From: an uncultured Flavobacteriales bacterium
Lineage (GTDB): Bacteria; Bacteroidota; Bacteroidia; Flavobacteriales_D; Parvicellaceae
Length of the DNA stretch: 64,000 bases
Assembly: GCA_943788755.1 (NCBI GenBank)
Contig: CALSRM010000003.1
Location: forward strand, 62,001-126,000
Direction: 5' to 3'
Shown: positions 8,388 to 17,907 of the stretch, in pieces
Layout: every line of letters begins with the position of its first letter
Numbering within the stretch: the stretch's first letter is position 1
Notes under the pieces: generated by a model
What the model was told of the DNA's origin: nothing
What the model saw: only the letters and a program-made list of their open reading frames with translations
Database searches by the model: none
Position numbers and translations under genes: made by a program

Positions 8388-11300
8388 TTAGAAAAACGCT
8401 CTTACCTGTACTCCTCCGGTATGAATTGCATTATTCTCTTCTGTTTTTCTCCCCATGTAATTAATAGTCAGTTGAAGATTATTTGCTAACGTTCTTTGGT
8501 AAGATAAATTCCAAGTAATGTTGTTTCCTGGCTGAAGTGCTTCCAACATCTCAAATGCAACTGAAGTGTTCGATTCTCCAACATAATTGATCATGATGTA
8601 ATTTACAGTCGCATTAATAACTCCCTTTTTTAATTGATTAAATTTCAAATCCCAGCCAATATCGGTAATGTAAGCCTCTTCTCCCCCGGATTCTATCCTA
8701 TTCGATTTCTCTCTGTAACTACCCGAAAAAGATGTCCGAAAAACAGTAGAAGGTTGCACAGTAAATTTCACTTCGGAAGAAGTATTAATCAATCTATAAT
8801 TTTTGTTAGGAGCATATTCAGAATTATTTATTTTTATCTCCTGCTCAGTTGCTGTCTGCAAAGTAACTTTGCGCGTAATATTCCATCGTATCTTTTCTTG
8901 CTGTGTAGTTCTTTCTCTAGAATCAAATCCACTTACCAAAAGTAACTTATTCTTCACTTCTTGATATGTATATTCCAATCCAAATTTAGGATTAGAGCGG
9001 TTAAAAAAAACTGAATTTCGAAATGAAGAGCTTAATGATTGCAAAGCTGTATCTGAAACATTGGTTATAAATGGATTTGTTAATTCCAATATGTCTTGAA
9101 GTGATGTTTTTCTTTCTATGCGCAGAGCTGTTTGTGTATTAAATCGTTTAATAAATTTTCCCATTCCTTTTTTTGACTTTATTACAAATCGAGGATTTAA
9201 ACTCACAACTTGATTGAACTGATTAGAATATATTTTCACGTACTCATTAGAAGGCGTAAAAGCTCTTATAAAAGTTGCTTGATCGGAAAATGCTGCTATT
9301 TCAAATTCACTTAAATCTTTAACATTATCATCGTTATAATCTATCCAAGTATATACCCCTTGACCCGCTGGCACTTCTATATATGCAAATACTTTCTTCA
9401 ATTCCAAACCGCTACCAATTTCATAAAACGTAGAAGTTCGAATCGCTCCTTTAAGCAATTTCATATTGTATTCAACTCTATTTAATAGCGTATTATCAGG
9501 TTTAATAGAAGTCAGAGCTGAGTCTTTAATTTCTAATACACGATACATGGACCTAACTCCAAAACGATGATTTGGGTTTTCACTAAGCTCAATAGAAACT
9601 CCTGGGTTCATTGCCAAAGCAGCATTGTTTATCTTGTTCTCACTTGTGTACTTATCCAAACGTTCTTTATAAAAGAATCTAAACTTATTTTTGCTTGAGT
9701 CTTGGTTTTGAACATAAACTTCCCAATCATAATATTGGTAGCTATTATTCCAAAGTGAATCTCCTGTTTTGAATAAATTCATCTCATGATCATCTTTGAA
9801 TCCAACTCTAAGAACTCCAAATTGTTTCGAAATATCAGACTTATGTCTTAAAAAAGAAGTTTGATTGACTCCCTGCGTGGTTAAATAACTCGCATTGATT
9901 TTTGCATTTACAAATTTTTTCCAGTCGACTTTCAGCATGTTTCTATATCCTGAATATGTATCCATAATTTGATACGTTGTAAAATCATATTGAACCAGGC
10001 CTGCCTCTCTATTTAGTAAGCCCAAGGAAACTACTCCATTATACTGATCGTTTATATTTTCAATCGATTGCACATTCCAATTTCGTTGAAATTCAACCGT
10101 CCTAAAGCGCTCTATTCTTTTAAAGTTTGAAGACTGTGTTTCAAAATCTATGGCAGATTTAAACTTCCATTTTTTCGAAGAAAATATAGGTTTAAGAGTA
10201 TTAAATGAAGCTTTTATTGCGTATCCAGTATTATCATTTGCATTTAGCTGTGAAAAAGTGTTCAAGTCTTCATTTGAAATGGCAGCATCAAAAAACATTC
10301 TACTATACTTCGAAAACTTTTTCTCAAAACCAGCGGTTACCATTTGACGTTTTTTGGGAGTCGCTAACACTCTGACCGGTTCATACGTTCCTTTCAAAAT
10401 TAAAATACCAGCTATAGTGTCTGGGGCAACCCATTTATAAAGGCGACCAAAAGCACTGAAGCCCTCTTCTATATAGTTTCCGTTTCCTATACCAACATTC
10501 GAAAATATCAATCTGTAGTATGCGCTATCAGGGTTGTTAGAGTTTACATAAACGGGCGTATAGCCTAATGAATCGACTTTTTTGTAAAGAACTTGGTCGG
10601 CAGAAAAATCAACACTATCTGCACTTGGAGCAATTGCTGCTAGTAAATCATCACCAACCTGGGCCAGTAAATCTTTCTCTGATTGCATCAAATCCTGCTG
10701 TAAAGGTTGATTCTTACTATCCTGTTCCGAATAAACATTTAAATGAACCTTCCAATCATTTACGCTAAAGAGGTTAATAGACTCAACAATAGAACGCGCA
10801 TAGTTTTTATCTGAATATTGAAACTCAATGGTAATCCTTTTATCTTTGGTAATTAATTGTTTTGGCGTAAACTCTATTTCTGAAGTATTATAATCAATTA
10901 TATAGTCATTCTCCTGCCCTCTAGTCAATAATTTTCCATCAATGTAAACGCTCTCTGTGCCGCTAAGCACAATAATAAATTGTTCGTTTTCTGCGCCAGA
11001 CAATCTATAAGGGCCTTGGTTTCCTTCAACTCCTTGAATTACGTTTCGAGCAAATTTTCCTTTCGAAATTGCTGCACTGAACCTATTCTCAATAAAAGAC
11101 ATTATAGTGTCAGCGTTTTTATGCTTTTCAAGAAGATTATTTGTCACTTTTGTAAAAGCCCCTCCTTGCGCTCTTTTGTTATAATTTAAAAAATATCCAG
11201 CAGGTTTCTTCATCCAAAAATCACCAGCAGTAAGCCGCCATGTGTCAGAATATAATTGAATGAAAACTTGATCAAAATCCTGTAATTGTTGTGTATTTCC

Positions 11301-11879
11301 TTCTGGCTGAATCGGTAAATTATCGTCCGTAATAGATGCCAAAATCGAAATATTATTGGATATCTTTCCGGATAACTGTAAGTTCAAGTTAGAATTAATT
11401 GATAAATCTTGATTATTCCCAAACATTACTCCGCGAGATATACTTCCTGATTTATTTAGTCCTCCCATGTTAAATATATCCGATTGTTTATTTACATTAG
11501 AAAAACGAAAAGGAAGAGGGGAATTATCTCCGTGCTGAAATATGGCATTGGTATCCTTGTGAAAATAAGTCTTATTAAAATTTACTGGAAAAACCCGGTA
11601 AGTGATTACCACCTCACCTTTGACTGGATAAAGCCATACCAAAATTGATTTTATCGGCAACAATAAGTAGGATGTATCGCTTACAAGTTGATTCTTTACC
11701 TCAACAACTACAGATCCTGGCACTATACTTAAACTATCTAAACGCGTGCTGTCGGAGATTATTTCAAATTTTTTGACTCTTAAAGAACTGGGCAAAGTTT
11801 GACCAATAACCCCCAGATTAACAAACAATAACATGAACGATATTATCCAAAGTTGAATATGTTTTTTATCCTTTTTCAA
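8388..11879 (-). CDS. very large outer-membrane beta-barrel-like protein
   Basis: About 1163 residues. I prefer the TTG at 11879 (MKKDKKHIQLW) over the one at 11888, since the latter sits at the expected transcription start. A signal peptide ends near VIGQ. The mature protein has no domain I can name with certainty; it shows segments such as GSISRGVMFGNN, LNLQLSGKIS and LYSDTWRLTAGDFW, then long runs of alternating strands, and ends GVQVRAFF with a terminal Phe, as outer-membrane barrels do. Homologues of this style are common and unnamed in Bacteroidota. It is convergent with the M48 protease gene, 7 bases apart. Confidence 0.6.
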   Translation of the reverse strand: MKKDKKHIQLWIISFMLLFVNLGVIGQTLPSSLRVKKFEIISDSTRLDSLSIVPGSVVVEVKNQLVSDTSYLLLPIKSILVWLYPVKGEVVITYRVFPVNFNKTYFHKDTNAIFQHGDNSPLPFRFSNVNKQSDIFNMGGLNKSGSISRGVMFGNNQDLSINSNLNLQLSGKISNNISILASITDDNLPIQPEGNTQQLQDFDQVFIQLYSDTWRLTAGDFWMKKPAGYFLNYNKRAQGGAFTKVTNNLLEKHKNADTIMSFIENRFSAAISKGKFARNVIQGVEGNQGPYRLSGAENEQFIIVLSGTESVYIDGKLLTRGQENDYIIDYNTSEIEFTPKQLITKDKRITIEFQYSDKNYARSIVESINLFSVNDWKVHLNVYSEQDSKNQPLQQDLMQSEKDLLAQVGDDLLAAIAPSADSVDFSADQVLYKKVDSLGYTPVYVNSNNPDSAYYRLIFSNVGIGNGNYIEEGFSAFGRLYKWVAPDTIAGILILKGTYEPVRVLATPKKRQMVTAGFEKKFSKYSRMFFDAAISNEDLNTFSQLNANDNTGYAIKASFNTLKPIFSSKKWKFKSAIDFETQSSNFKRIERFRTVEFQRNWNVQSIENINDQYNGVVSLGLLNREAGLVQYDFTTYQIMDTYSGYRNMLKVDWKKFVNAKINASYLTTQGVNQTSFLRHKSDISKQFGVLRVGFKDDHEMNLFKTGDSLWNNSYQYYDWEVYVQNQDSSKNKFRFFYKERLDKYTSENKINNAALAMNPGVSIELSENPNHRFGVRSMYRVLEIKDSALTSIKPDNTLLNRVEYNMKLLKGAIRTSTFYEIGSGLELKKVFAYIEVPAGQGVYTWIDYNDDNVKDLSEFEIAAFSDQATFIRAFTPSNEYVKIYSNQFNQVVSLNPRFVIKSKKGMGKFIKRFNTQTALRIERKTSLQDILELTNPFITNVSDTALQSLSSSFRNSVFFNRSNPKFGLEYTYQEVKNKLLLVSGFDSRERTTQQEKIRWNITRKVTLQTATEQEIKINNSEYAPNKNYRLINTSSEVKFTVQPSTVFRTSFSGSYREKSNRIESGGEEAYITDIGWDLKFNQLKKGVINATVNYIMINYVGESNTSVAFEMLEALQPGNNITWNLSYQRTLANNLQLTINYMGRKTEENNAIHTGGVQVRAFF

Positions 11880-11892
11880 TGAAAACAAAAAA

Positions 11893-11900
11893 CAAAAATA
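11893..11900 (-). promoter_or_regulatory. -7 element of the large outer-membrane gene
   Basis: The minus strand reads TATTTTTG, a TAnnTTTG match. Its position argues that translation starts at the TTG at 11879, not at 11888. Confidence 0.4.
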
Positions 11901-11997
11901 GTTTACTTATTACAATTAACTATTTCCAAAACGAATGATTAAGCCATATCGTATTAGCCAGCACACAAAAAATATTTAATTTGTATACTATTTTACT

Positions 11998-12005
11998 TAT
12001 ATTTG
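11998..12005 (+). promoter_or_regulatory. -7 element of the binding-protein gene
   Basis: TATATTTG, followed by CGGCT exactly as in the cold-shock promoter at 3454. A TTTG at 11980-11983 is only 14 bases upstream, shorter than usual. The element lies upstream of the lipoprotein ATG at 12035 and rules out starting at the TTG at 11981. Confidence 0.5.
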
Positions 12006-12034
12006 CGGCTTATGTTAACTTGCAAAATTTAAGA

Positions 12035-13810
12035 ATGAAAAATATATTTCTATTTACCTTGGTCTCATTAATGATTGTAGGAGGCATGAGTAGTTGTGGA
12101 TCAACTGAAGAAACTAAGGAAGATACCTCCATAGGTTTGACTGAAGCCAAAGGACATTATCTTGAGGGAGATAAAAAATATAAAATCTGGTATGGTGGGA
12201 TTTTTAGAATAAATGAAGTTGAAAATTTTAAAAATCTTTATCCACATAGCTTAACAGATGCTATTTCCAGTCGCATCGGATCTCAAATTTATCAAGGGCT
12301 TTTTAGATTAAATCAAAAAACGTTGAAAGTTGAAAAGTGTCTCGCTGAAGATTACACAGTGAACGAAGATGCAACGGTTTGGACTATGACATTAAGAGAT
12401 GGTGTTTACTTTCATGATGATGCTTGTTTTGATGGTGGTAAAGGAAGAAAAGTTACGGTTGATGATTTTAAATACTGTTTCGACAAGTTATGTGAGTCAT
12501 ACCCTGATAATAAACTTTATGAACTATTCCAAGATAGAGTTGTAGGCGCTAAAGAATATTTCGCTTCTACACAATCCGGGTCTCCATTAGAAGGTGGCGT
12601 TTCTGGTGTAAAAGTTATTGGAAATTCAATTGAAATAACATTGAGCAGCCCTTTCTCTGCATTTAACAAAGTTTTAAGCCACAGCGCTTGTTGGGTATTC
12701 CCTAAAGAAGCTTGGAACAAATACGGAAGTGATATGAGAAAGAATTGCGTTGGAACTGGACCATTTAAAGTTGATGTTATCAAAGAAAGTGTTCAAGTAA
12801 GACTGGTTCGTAATGACAACTATTGGGAATCTGATGAACATGGAAACCAATTACCTTACATCAACATAATTAAAACAACTTTCACGCAAGACAAAAGAAC
12901 CGAATTATCTAGTTTCCAAAGCGGAAAATTAGATATGATTTGGAAACTACCTGTTGAGGAGATGTCTTCTGTTTTAGGAACATTGAAAGAAGCTCAGAAT
13001 GGAGAAAATACAGAATTCCAATACCAACAAAAAAGAGGTATGGCAACACAATTTTATTGTTTCTTGCATACGAGTGAATTATTTAGTGATGTGAGAGTTC
13101 GTAAAGCTTTCAACTTAGCAATTAACAGGGAAGAACTTGTTAAATACACTTTACAAGGTGAAGGAGAACCTGGAATACACGGCTTTGTTCCTGGCTTTGG
13201 TGCGTATGACAATAAAACGATTAAAGGATTTAATTTTGACCCTGAACAAGCTAGAAAGTTAATGGCGGAATCAGGCCATACAAATGGTAAAGGTTTAGAA
13301 AATATTACACTTTACATCAATGAAGGTGGTTCAACAAACATATTACTTGCTGAGGCAATTCAAAGTCAATTGAGCGAGACTATTGGGGTTAAAATAAATA
13401 TTGAGCCTTTACAAATGCCCATACACATCCAAAAATTCCAAACAGGTCAAGAGGATTTCTGGAGAATTGCTTGGGTGGCAGATTATCCAGACCCTGAAAA
13501 CTTTTTGAAATTATTCTATGGCAAAAATGTTCCTACTGATCCAACTGCAGAATCATTTCCAAACTTCTCAAGATATACAAATCCAGAATTTGATGCAATG
13601 TTCGAAAGAGCTCTTGCCGAGGTTGATGATAAAACTAGAAATGAATTATTCCACTCATGTGATAGTCTGTTAATTGCTGATGCAGCATTTATGCCTATCT
13701 ATTATGATGAGTACATTCGTCTATTAAAATTGAATGTTAGAGCATTTCCACAGAACGCAATGGAGTACAGAGATTTATCTAGAGTATTCTTTTCACGAGA
13801 CGAAGAATAA
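12035..13810 (+). CDS. ABC transporter substrate-binding lipoprotein, family 5 (peptide type)
   Basis: A 591-residue lipoprotein. From ATG 12035 the signal peptide ends at SSC (lipid Cys21), whereas the longer frame from TTG 11981 would bury it. The mature part follows the OppA/DppA family: an IYQGLFRLN early strand, WTMTLRDGVYFHDDA, VTVDDFKYCFDKL, CVGTGPFKVD, RVRKAFNLAINREELV and WVADYPDPENFL. Such proteins bind oligopeptides or similar solutes for an ABC importer. No permease or ATPase genes lie nearby, so the partner must be elsewhere. Its own promoter and terminator make it monocistronic. Confidence 0.88.
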   Translation: MKNIFLFTLVSLMIVGGMSSCGSTEETKEDTSIGLTEAKGHYLEGDKKYKIWYGGIFRINEVENFKNLYPHSLTDAISSRIGSQIYQGLFRLNQKTLKVEKCLAEDYTVNEDATVWTMTLRDGVYFHDDACFDGGKGRKVTVDDFKYCFDKLCESYPDNKLYELFQDRVVGAKEYFASTQSGSPLEGGVSGVKVIGNSIEITLSSPFSAFNKVLSHSACWVFPKEAWNKYGSDMRKNCVGTGPFKVDVIKESVQVRLVRNDNYWESDEHGNQLPYINIIKTTFTQDKRTELSSFQSGKLDMIWKLPVEEMSSVLGTLKEAQNGENTEFQYQQKRGMATQFYCFLHTSELFSDVRVRKAFNLAINREELVKYTLQGEGEPGIHGFVPGFGAYDNKTIKGFNFDPEQARKLMAESGHTNGKGLENITLYINEGGSTNILLAEAIQSQLSETIGVKINIEPLQMPIHIQKFQTGQEDFWRIAWVADYPDPENFLKLFYGKNVPTDPTAESFPNFSRYTNPEFDAMFERALAEVDDKTRNELFHSCDSLLIADAAFMPIYYDEYIRLLKLNVRAFPQNAMEYRDLSRVFFSRDEE

Positions 13811-13831
13811 CTTTTTCAACAAAAAATTATT

Positions 13832-13860
13832 GAAAAGGGGTGCTAATGCACTCCTTTTTC
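13832..13860 (+). terminator. intrinsic terminator after the binding-protein gene
   Basis: Stem GAAAAGGGGTGC / GCACTCCTTTTTC around a TAAT loop, with one G-T pair, ending in a T-rich run. Confidence 0.85.
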
Positions 13861-13926
13861 ATTTAAAAAAATACCTACTTTAGCTTTGGTGTATATTTTG
13901 TTAGCGCCATACAAATAAATTGAATT

Positions 13927-14916
13927 ATGAAAAAAACCCTATACGTATCAATCATATCATCATTTATTCTTGCCTCATGTGTTCCAGCAAGAAAATACCA
14001 GGATTTGGAAAGCAAACAAAAAGAATGCGCAGAAGAATTAGATAAACTAAAATCAAGAAATGCTGATTTAGAAACCTTAGCAACTGAACAACATGAAAAG
14101 GTAGTAGACCTATCAGATAGAATTTCTCGTTTAAAAGGAGACACTACTCTTCTTGGGAAATCACTTCGAATGAAAGAAAGACAGTACGATAAAATAGACG
14201 CTTTAAATCAACGTATTCAATCACAATTGGAAGCTTTGCAAAAAGGAAGTGCTATTGAAAATCAACGATTGATGACAGATCTAAATGCTACAAGGCTTGA
14301 ACTTCAGAAAAAAGAAGATGAACTTCGATTGTTAGAAACGGAATTGAGCCAAAAGAAATTAGACCTGGACAGGCTATCTTTAGACCTAGCTGCAAGAGAA
14401 AAAAGAGTAAATGAATTAGAAGCTTTAATTGCCCAAAAAGATGCCGCTGTAAAAGCATTAAAAGATAAAGTAATGAATGCCTTAATGGGATTCCAGGACA
14501 AAGGGTTAACTGTGGTTCAAAAAAACGGAAGAGTTTATGTGAGTATGGAAGCTAAACTCCTTTTCCCATCTGGAAGCACAACAGTAAACTCTGAAGGAAA
14601 GAAAGCCTTAGTTGAATTGGCAAAAGTATTACAGGAGCAATCTGACTTAGATGTATTGGTTGAAGGACACACAGATTCAGATAAAATGAAGTCTTCATCT
14701 CACCCTAAAGACAATTGGGAGCTAAGTGTTTTAAGAGCTACATCAGTTGTTAAAATAATGCTGACAAGCAGCTCTATGGACCCTAAAACGATTACAGCTG
14801 CAGGTAGAAGTATGTATTTACCTATTGATGAAAACGACAAAGCAAAAAACAGAAGAATTGAAGTAATTCTTATCCCGAAATTGGATGAGTTATTTGAGAT
14901 GATATCGAATGAGTAG
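13927..14916 (+). CDS. OmpA-family lipoprotein with coiled coil
   Basis: A 329-residue lipoprotein. The signal peptide ends LASC (Cys18). Residues about 25-185 form a long heptad-rich coiled coil full of Glu, Lys, Leu and Gln. A C-terminal OmpA domain follows, with LLFPSGSTTVNSEGKKAL, VLVEGHTDSD, LRATSVVKIM and NRRIEVILIP, the peptidoglycan-binding signature. The protein likely anchors the outer membrane to the cell wall across the periplasm, the coil acting as a spacer. It stands alone, after a terminator, so it has its own promoter. The fold call is firm. Confidence 0.92.
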   Translation: MKKTLYVSIISSFILASCVPARKYQDLESKQKECAEELDKLKSRNADLETLATEQHEKVVDLSDRISRLKGDTTLLGKSLRMKERQYDKIDALNQRIQSQLEALQKGSAIENQRLMTDLNATRLELQKKEDELRLLETELSQKKLDLDRLSLDLAAREKRVNELEALIAQKDAAVKALKDKVMNALMGFQDKGLTVVQKNGRVYVSMEAKLLFPSGSTTVNSEGKKALVELAKVLQEQSDLDVLVEGHTDSDKMKSSSHPKDNWELSVLRATSVVKIMLTSSSMDPKTITAAGRSMYLPIDENDKAKNRRIEVILIPKLDELFEMISNE

Positions 14917-14942
14917 GAACTTGGATGTTCTTTAAAACTAGT

Positions 14943-15734
14943 TTAATCGAATGAGAGCACCGTCAAACCTTTTAACCCAGCTGCCATCTTCTTAAAATAA
15001 AAGGCTAGAGATGTTTCCTCAAGTGGGATATCTACTGGAATGGTTAATGCTATGGGGATATCAGCAACTATAGGCATAGCTTCTCCAAAAGTAACTGTTG
15101 CCTTAGTATGTAAAGGAATACGTACAGGAACCATTAAATCTACCGGAATTTTCATTGACAAACCAACTGGCAGTGTATCTATTATCAGTAAATCTATTGG
15201 CACAACACTATTAACTTTTAAATCTTCATCAAAACCAACGTGCAAACTTTGTTTTACTGGTATTTTACCCTGTATTGGTAGCCAAGGTCCACGTTTCCCA
15301 AAAATAGGAAGTTTTACTTTCTGATTTAATGGAATAGTGTCATCTACTAAAATGTTAACATAGTCGGTTACTGTAATTGTAGTGTCCAACTTAATATAAT
15401 CCTTCACTCCTATTTTAAAAGGTATCAACATCTCCTCATTCACCGGAATATTGGCGCGAAAAGGTATTTCACTTTCCACCAACATATCTATACCAACTAC
15501 GACAGCACCTTCAATAGCTATAGACGTCTGAACCGGAATAGCTTCATCGACCGTTACTTCAGTAATAATGTGCTGTTGTGCCATTTCTTCCATAGTATCA
15601 CCAATAACCTGCAACCTACCTTCAGAAACATTAAGAGCTGTAATTAATACGCCTATAATTCCAAAATTTATAAGCAAGGTCAGTACCACTGAGACAAACA
15701 TTCTTTTTTGGAACTTTGTTAAGTTTTTAAACAT
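14943..15734 (-). CDS. membrane-anchored protein with repeated IP-strand motifs, unknown function
   Basis: A 263-residue protein I do not recognise. Residues about 13-35 form one membrane helix after a short basic N-terminus. The rest is built from short repeated strands with the pattern (I/V/L)P(V/I/L), e.g. EIPFRANIPVNE, TIPLNQKVKLPI, QGKIPVKQSL, KIPVDLMVPVRIPL and TIPVDIPLEET, more than a dozen Pro-centred copies. This suggests an elongated repetitive beta structure outside the membrane. It lies 67 bases downstream of nadD on the same strand and could be the last gene of the yicC-gmk-nadD unit. Confidence 0.6.
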   Translation of the reverse strand: MFKNLTKFQKRMFVSVVLTLLINFGIIGVLITALNVSEGRLQVIGDTMEEMAQQHIITEVTVDEAIPVQTSIAIEGAVVVGIDMLVESEIPFRANIPVNEEMLIPFKIGVKDYIKLDTTITVTDYVNILVDDTIPLNQKVKLPIFGKRGPWLPIQGKIPVKQSLHVGFDEDLKVNSVVPIDLLIIDTLPVGLSMKIPVDLMVPVRIPLHTKATVTFGEAMPIVADIPIALTIPVDIPLEETSLAFYFKKMAAGLKGLTVLSFD

Positions 15735-15801
15735 GTGTAAATGTAATTAAATAGAACTAAATATTATGCTAATATAAATTGATTCAAAAACAGGGAATTA
15801 T

Positions 15802-16419
15802 CTATTTCTCGTAGAAATGCATTTCAGTTAAGTACTTAAAAACTGGCTGAGTAAGCAAATAATTCACATCCTTTTTTTCCTTTATTGCTCCCCTAATAAA
15901 ACTTGCAGATATTTTCATGACAGGAACATCATCACACATAATTACATTTTGATGTTTACGCAAACCATTGTCCGCTTCTGCATTGATTTCATTTGCTTCT
16001 TTTTCCTGTTCCGTTAAAATCCTTGGATAAACATAAATCTGATTATTTTTAAGAATATCCTCATAATTTTTCCACTTATGAAATGTTCTCAAATTATCCT
16101 CCCCCATAATTAAGGCAAAACTATAACCTGGATATTTTTCATTAATATGTGCAAGTGTATTACTTGTATAAGATGGCTTGGGTAAGCTAAACTCAATGTC
16201 AGAGGCTTTTAATTTGGGGTTATCATCAATCGCGACTCTTACCAACGCTAATCGATGATAATCTTGAAGTAAGGAATCTTTTTTCTTCAATGGATTTTGA
16301 GGAGAAACAACTAACCAAACCTCATCCAATTCAGTATAATTTGCCAAGTGATTTGCAATAACTAAATGTCCAACGTGAATTGGATTGAACGTTCCGAAAA
16401 ATAACCCAATCTTCTTCAT
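15802..16419 (-). CDS. nadD: nicotinate-nucleotide adenylyltransferase
   Basis: A 205-residue enzyme that joins nicotinate mononucleotide and ATP to make deamido-NAD in NAD synthesis. The nucleotidyltransferase motif GTFNPIHVGHL sits at residues about 9-19 with the (H/T)xGH ATP site, and a late SASFIRGAIKE segment matches the ISSTxIR motif of the family. An internal loop rich in Glu and Asn (LTEQEKEANEIN) appears in the middle, as in other Bacteroidota NadD. It follows gmk after 3 bases, as in many relatives. Confidence 0.95.
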   Translation of the reverse strand: MKKIGLFFGTFNPIHVGHLVIANHLANYTELDEVWLVVSPQNPLKKKDSLLQDYHRLALVRVAIDDNPKLKASDIEFSLPKPSYTSNTLAHINEKYPGYSFALIMGEDNLRTFHKWKNYEDILKNNQIYVYPRILTEQEKEANEINAEADNGLRKHQNVIMCDDVPVMKISASFIRGAIKEKKDVNYLLTQPVFKYLTEMHFYEK

Positions 16420-16422
16420 CTC

Positions 16423-16992
16423 TTACAATTTTAGAAATTCGGTTACCACTTTTTCTACCTCCGCAAAAGCTTTATTTAATTCATCATTCAATAATATATA
16501 ATCAAACTTTTCAGCATAACTCAATTCCATTTCAGCTTTAGCTATTCTTCTTGCAATAGATTCAGGAGTTTCTGTTTTTCTTGATTTCAGTCTTTCCTTT
16601 AGATGCGAAATAGAAGGTGGCTTTACAAAAATGGCCATTGCATTATCACCAAAATGATGCTTGAGGTTTATTCCACCTTCAACATCTACATCAAAAATAA
16701 CATGCTTACCAATCTTCCAAATTCTTTGGATTTCAGCATCTAAAGTTCCATAAAAATTGTTCTCATAAACCTCTTCCCATTCAATAAATTCTTTGTTTTG
16801 AACGCGACTTTTAAACTCATTAACTGATAAAAAATGATAATCCACACCATCCTTCTCTTCTGCTCGTTTCTCTCTGCTGCAAGCACTAACAGAAAACATT
16901 AAGTCATCCTGTTTAGACAAAAGATAATGCACTATTGTTGTTTTACCAGCACCTGAAGGCGCACAAAATATTATAGCTTTCCCTGAACTCAT
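16423..16992 (-). CDS. gmk: guanylate kinase
   Basis: A 189-residue kinase that phosphorylates GMP to GDP. The P-loop reads APSGAGKTT (about residues 11-19), followed by the GMP-binding SxCSREKRAEEKDGVDYHFLS segment and DVDVEGG. Length is normal. It lies between yicC and nadD with only 3 bases on each side, so the three are co-transcribed and perhaps translationally coupled. Confidence 0.96.
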   Translation of the reverse strand: MSSGKAIIFCAPSGAGKTTIVHYLLSKQDDLMFSVSACSREKRAEEKDGVDYHFLSVNEFKSRVQNKEFIEWEEVYENNFYGTLDAEIQRIWKIGKHVIFDVDVEGGINLKHHFGDNAMAIFVKPPSISHLKERLKSRKTETPESIARRIAKAEMELSYAEKFDYILLNDELNKAFAEVEKVVTEFLKL

Positions 16993-16995
16993 TGA

Positions 16996-17868
16996 TCACA
17001 TAATATTTAGTGCCTGCTCTTTAATTTTTTCTAATTCGTCTTTCATCTGAACGACTATTTTTTGCATTTCTGCATGATTCGCTTTGGAACCTAATGTGTT
17101 TATTTCTCTCCCGATTTCTTGAGAAATAAACCCTAGTTTTTTTCCTTGTGCTTCTTCATCGTTCATTGTCTTAATAAAGTGTTCGCAATGTGCCTTCAGC
17201 CTTACTTTTTCTTCCGTAATATCGAAGCGCTCCATATAAAATATCAATTCTTGCTCAAACCTATTTTTATCAAAACCATCTTTAGAAACTATTTCGTCAA
17301 TGTTCTTTCTAATTCTTGTCTTAATCGTTTCTATTCTTTCCGATTCAAATGGTTCCACTTGAACCAATAATGAAGTAATTTCATTAACCCTCTCTTCAAC
17401 TTCCTTTTGCAAAACATCACCCTCTGCAAGTCGAAATGAATTAAACGAAACCAAAGCTTCATCTATTAATTTCTCAATACCTACCCATTCTCCTTCTGAG
17501 AGCTTTTGCTTTTCAGATCGCATAACCTCAGGCATTTTCATCAATGTTCCTAAAACATTTTCTTCCGAAATATTCAATTCCTTTGACACCTCCGACAACC
17601 CGTTATAGTAGTTTTTAAGTAACCCCGTATTAATGAAAAAGCTTTGTTCCCCTTCTAATGATTCATAACTGATACTAATATCAACCTTTCCTCTTACTAC
17701 CTCTTTAGCTGCTTTACTCCGAACAAGCATTTCCTTCTGACGATACAGACCAGGAACTCTTAAACTGCAATCCAAAAACTTTCCATTCAACGAGCGTACC
17801 TCAACAGAAATTTTTTTATTTTCAACAACACCTTCGGCTTTTCCATAGCCAGTCATAGATTTTATCAT
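16996..17868 (-). CDS. YicC family endoribonuclease
   Basis: A 290-residue protein starting MIKSMTGYGKAE, the hallmark of the YicC/YloC family, and ending in the conserved QEIGREINTLGSKANHAEMQ and VQMKDELEKIKEQ segment. Members have been shown to be RNA endonucleases that influence small-RNA decay. It is the first gene of the yicC-gmk-nadD cluster, the order seen widely in bacteria where yicC precedes gmk. Confidence 0.93.
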   Translation of the reverse strand: MIKSMTGYGKAEGVVENKKISVEVRSLNGKFLDCSLRVPGLYRQKEMLVRSKAAKEVVRGKVDISISYESLEGEQSFFINTGLLKNYYNGLSEVSKELNISEENVLGTLMKMPEVMRSEKQKLSEGEWVGIEKLIDEALVSFNSFRLAEGDVLQKEVEERVNEITSLLVQVEPFESERIETIKTRIRKNIDEIVSKDGFDKNRFEQELIFYMERFDITEEKVRLKAHCEHFIKTMNDEEAQGKKLGFISQEIGREINTLGSKANHAEMQKIVVQMKDELEKIKEQALNIM

Positions 17869-17907
17869 AAATCAAGTTTTGTACAAAAGTAAGGAATATA
17901 CGCAAGC

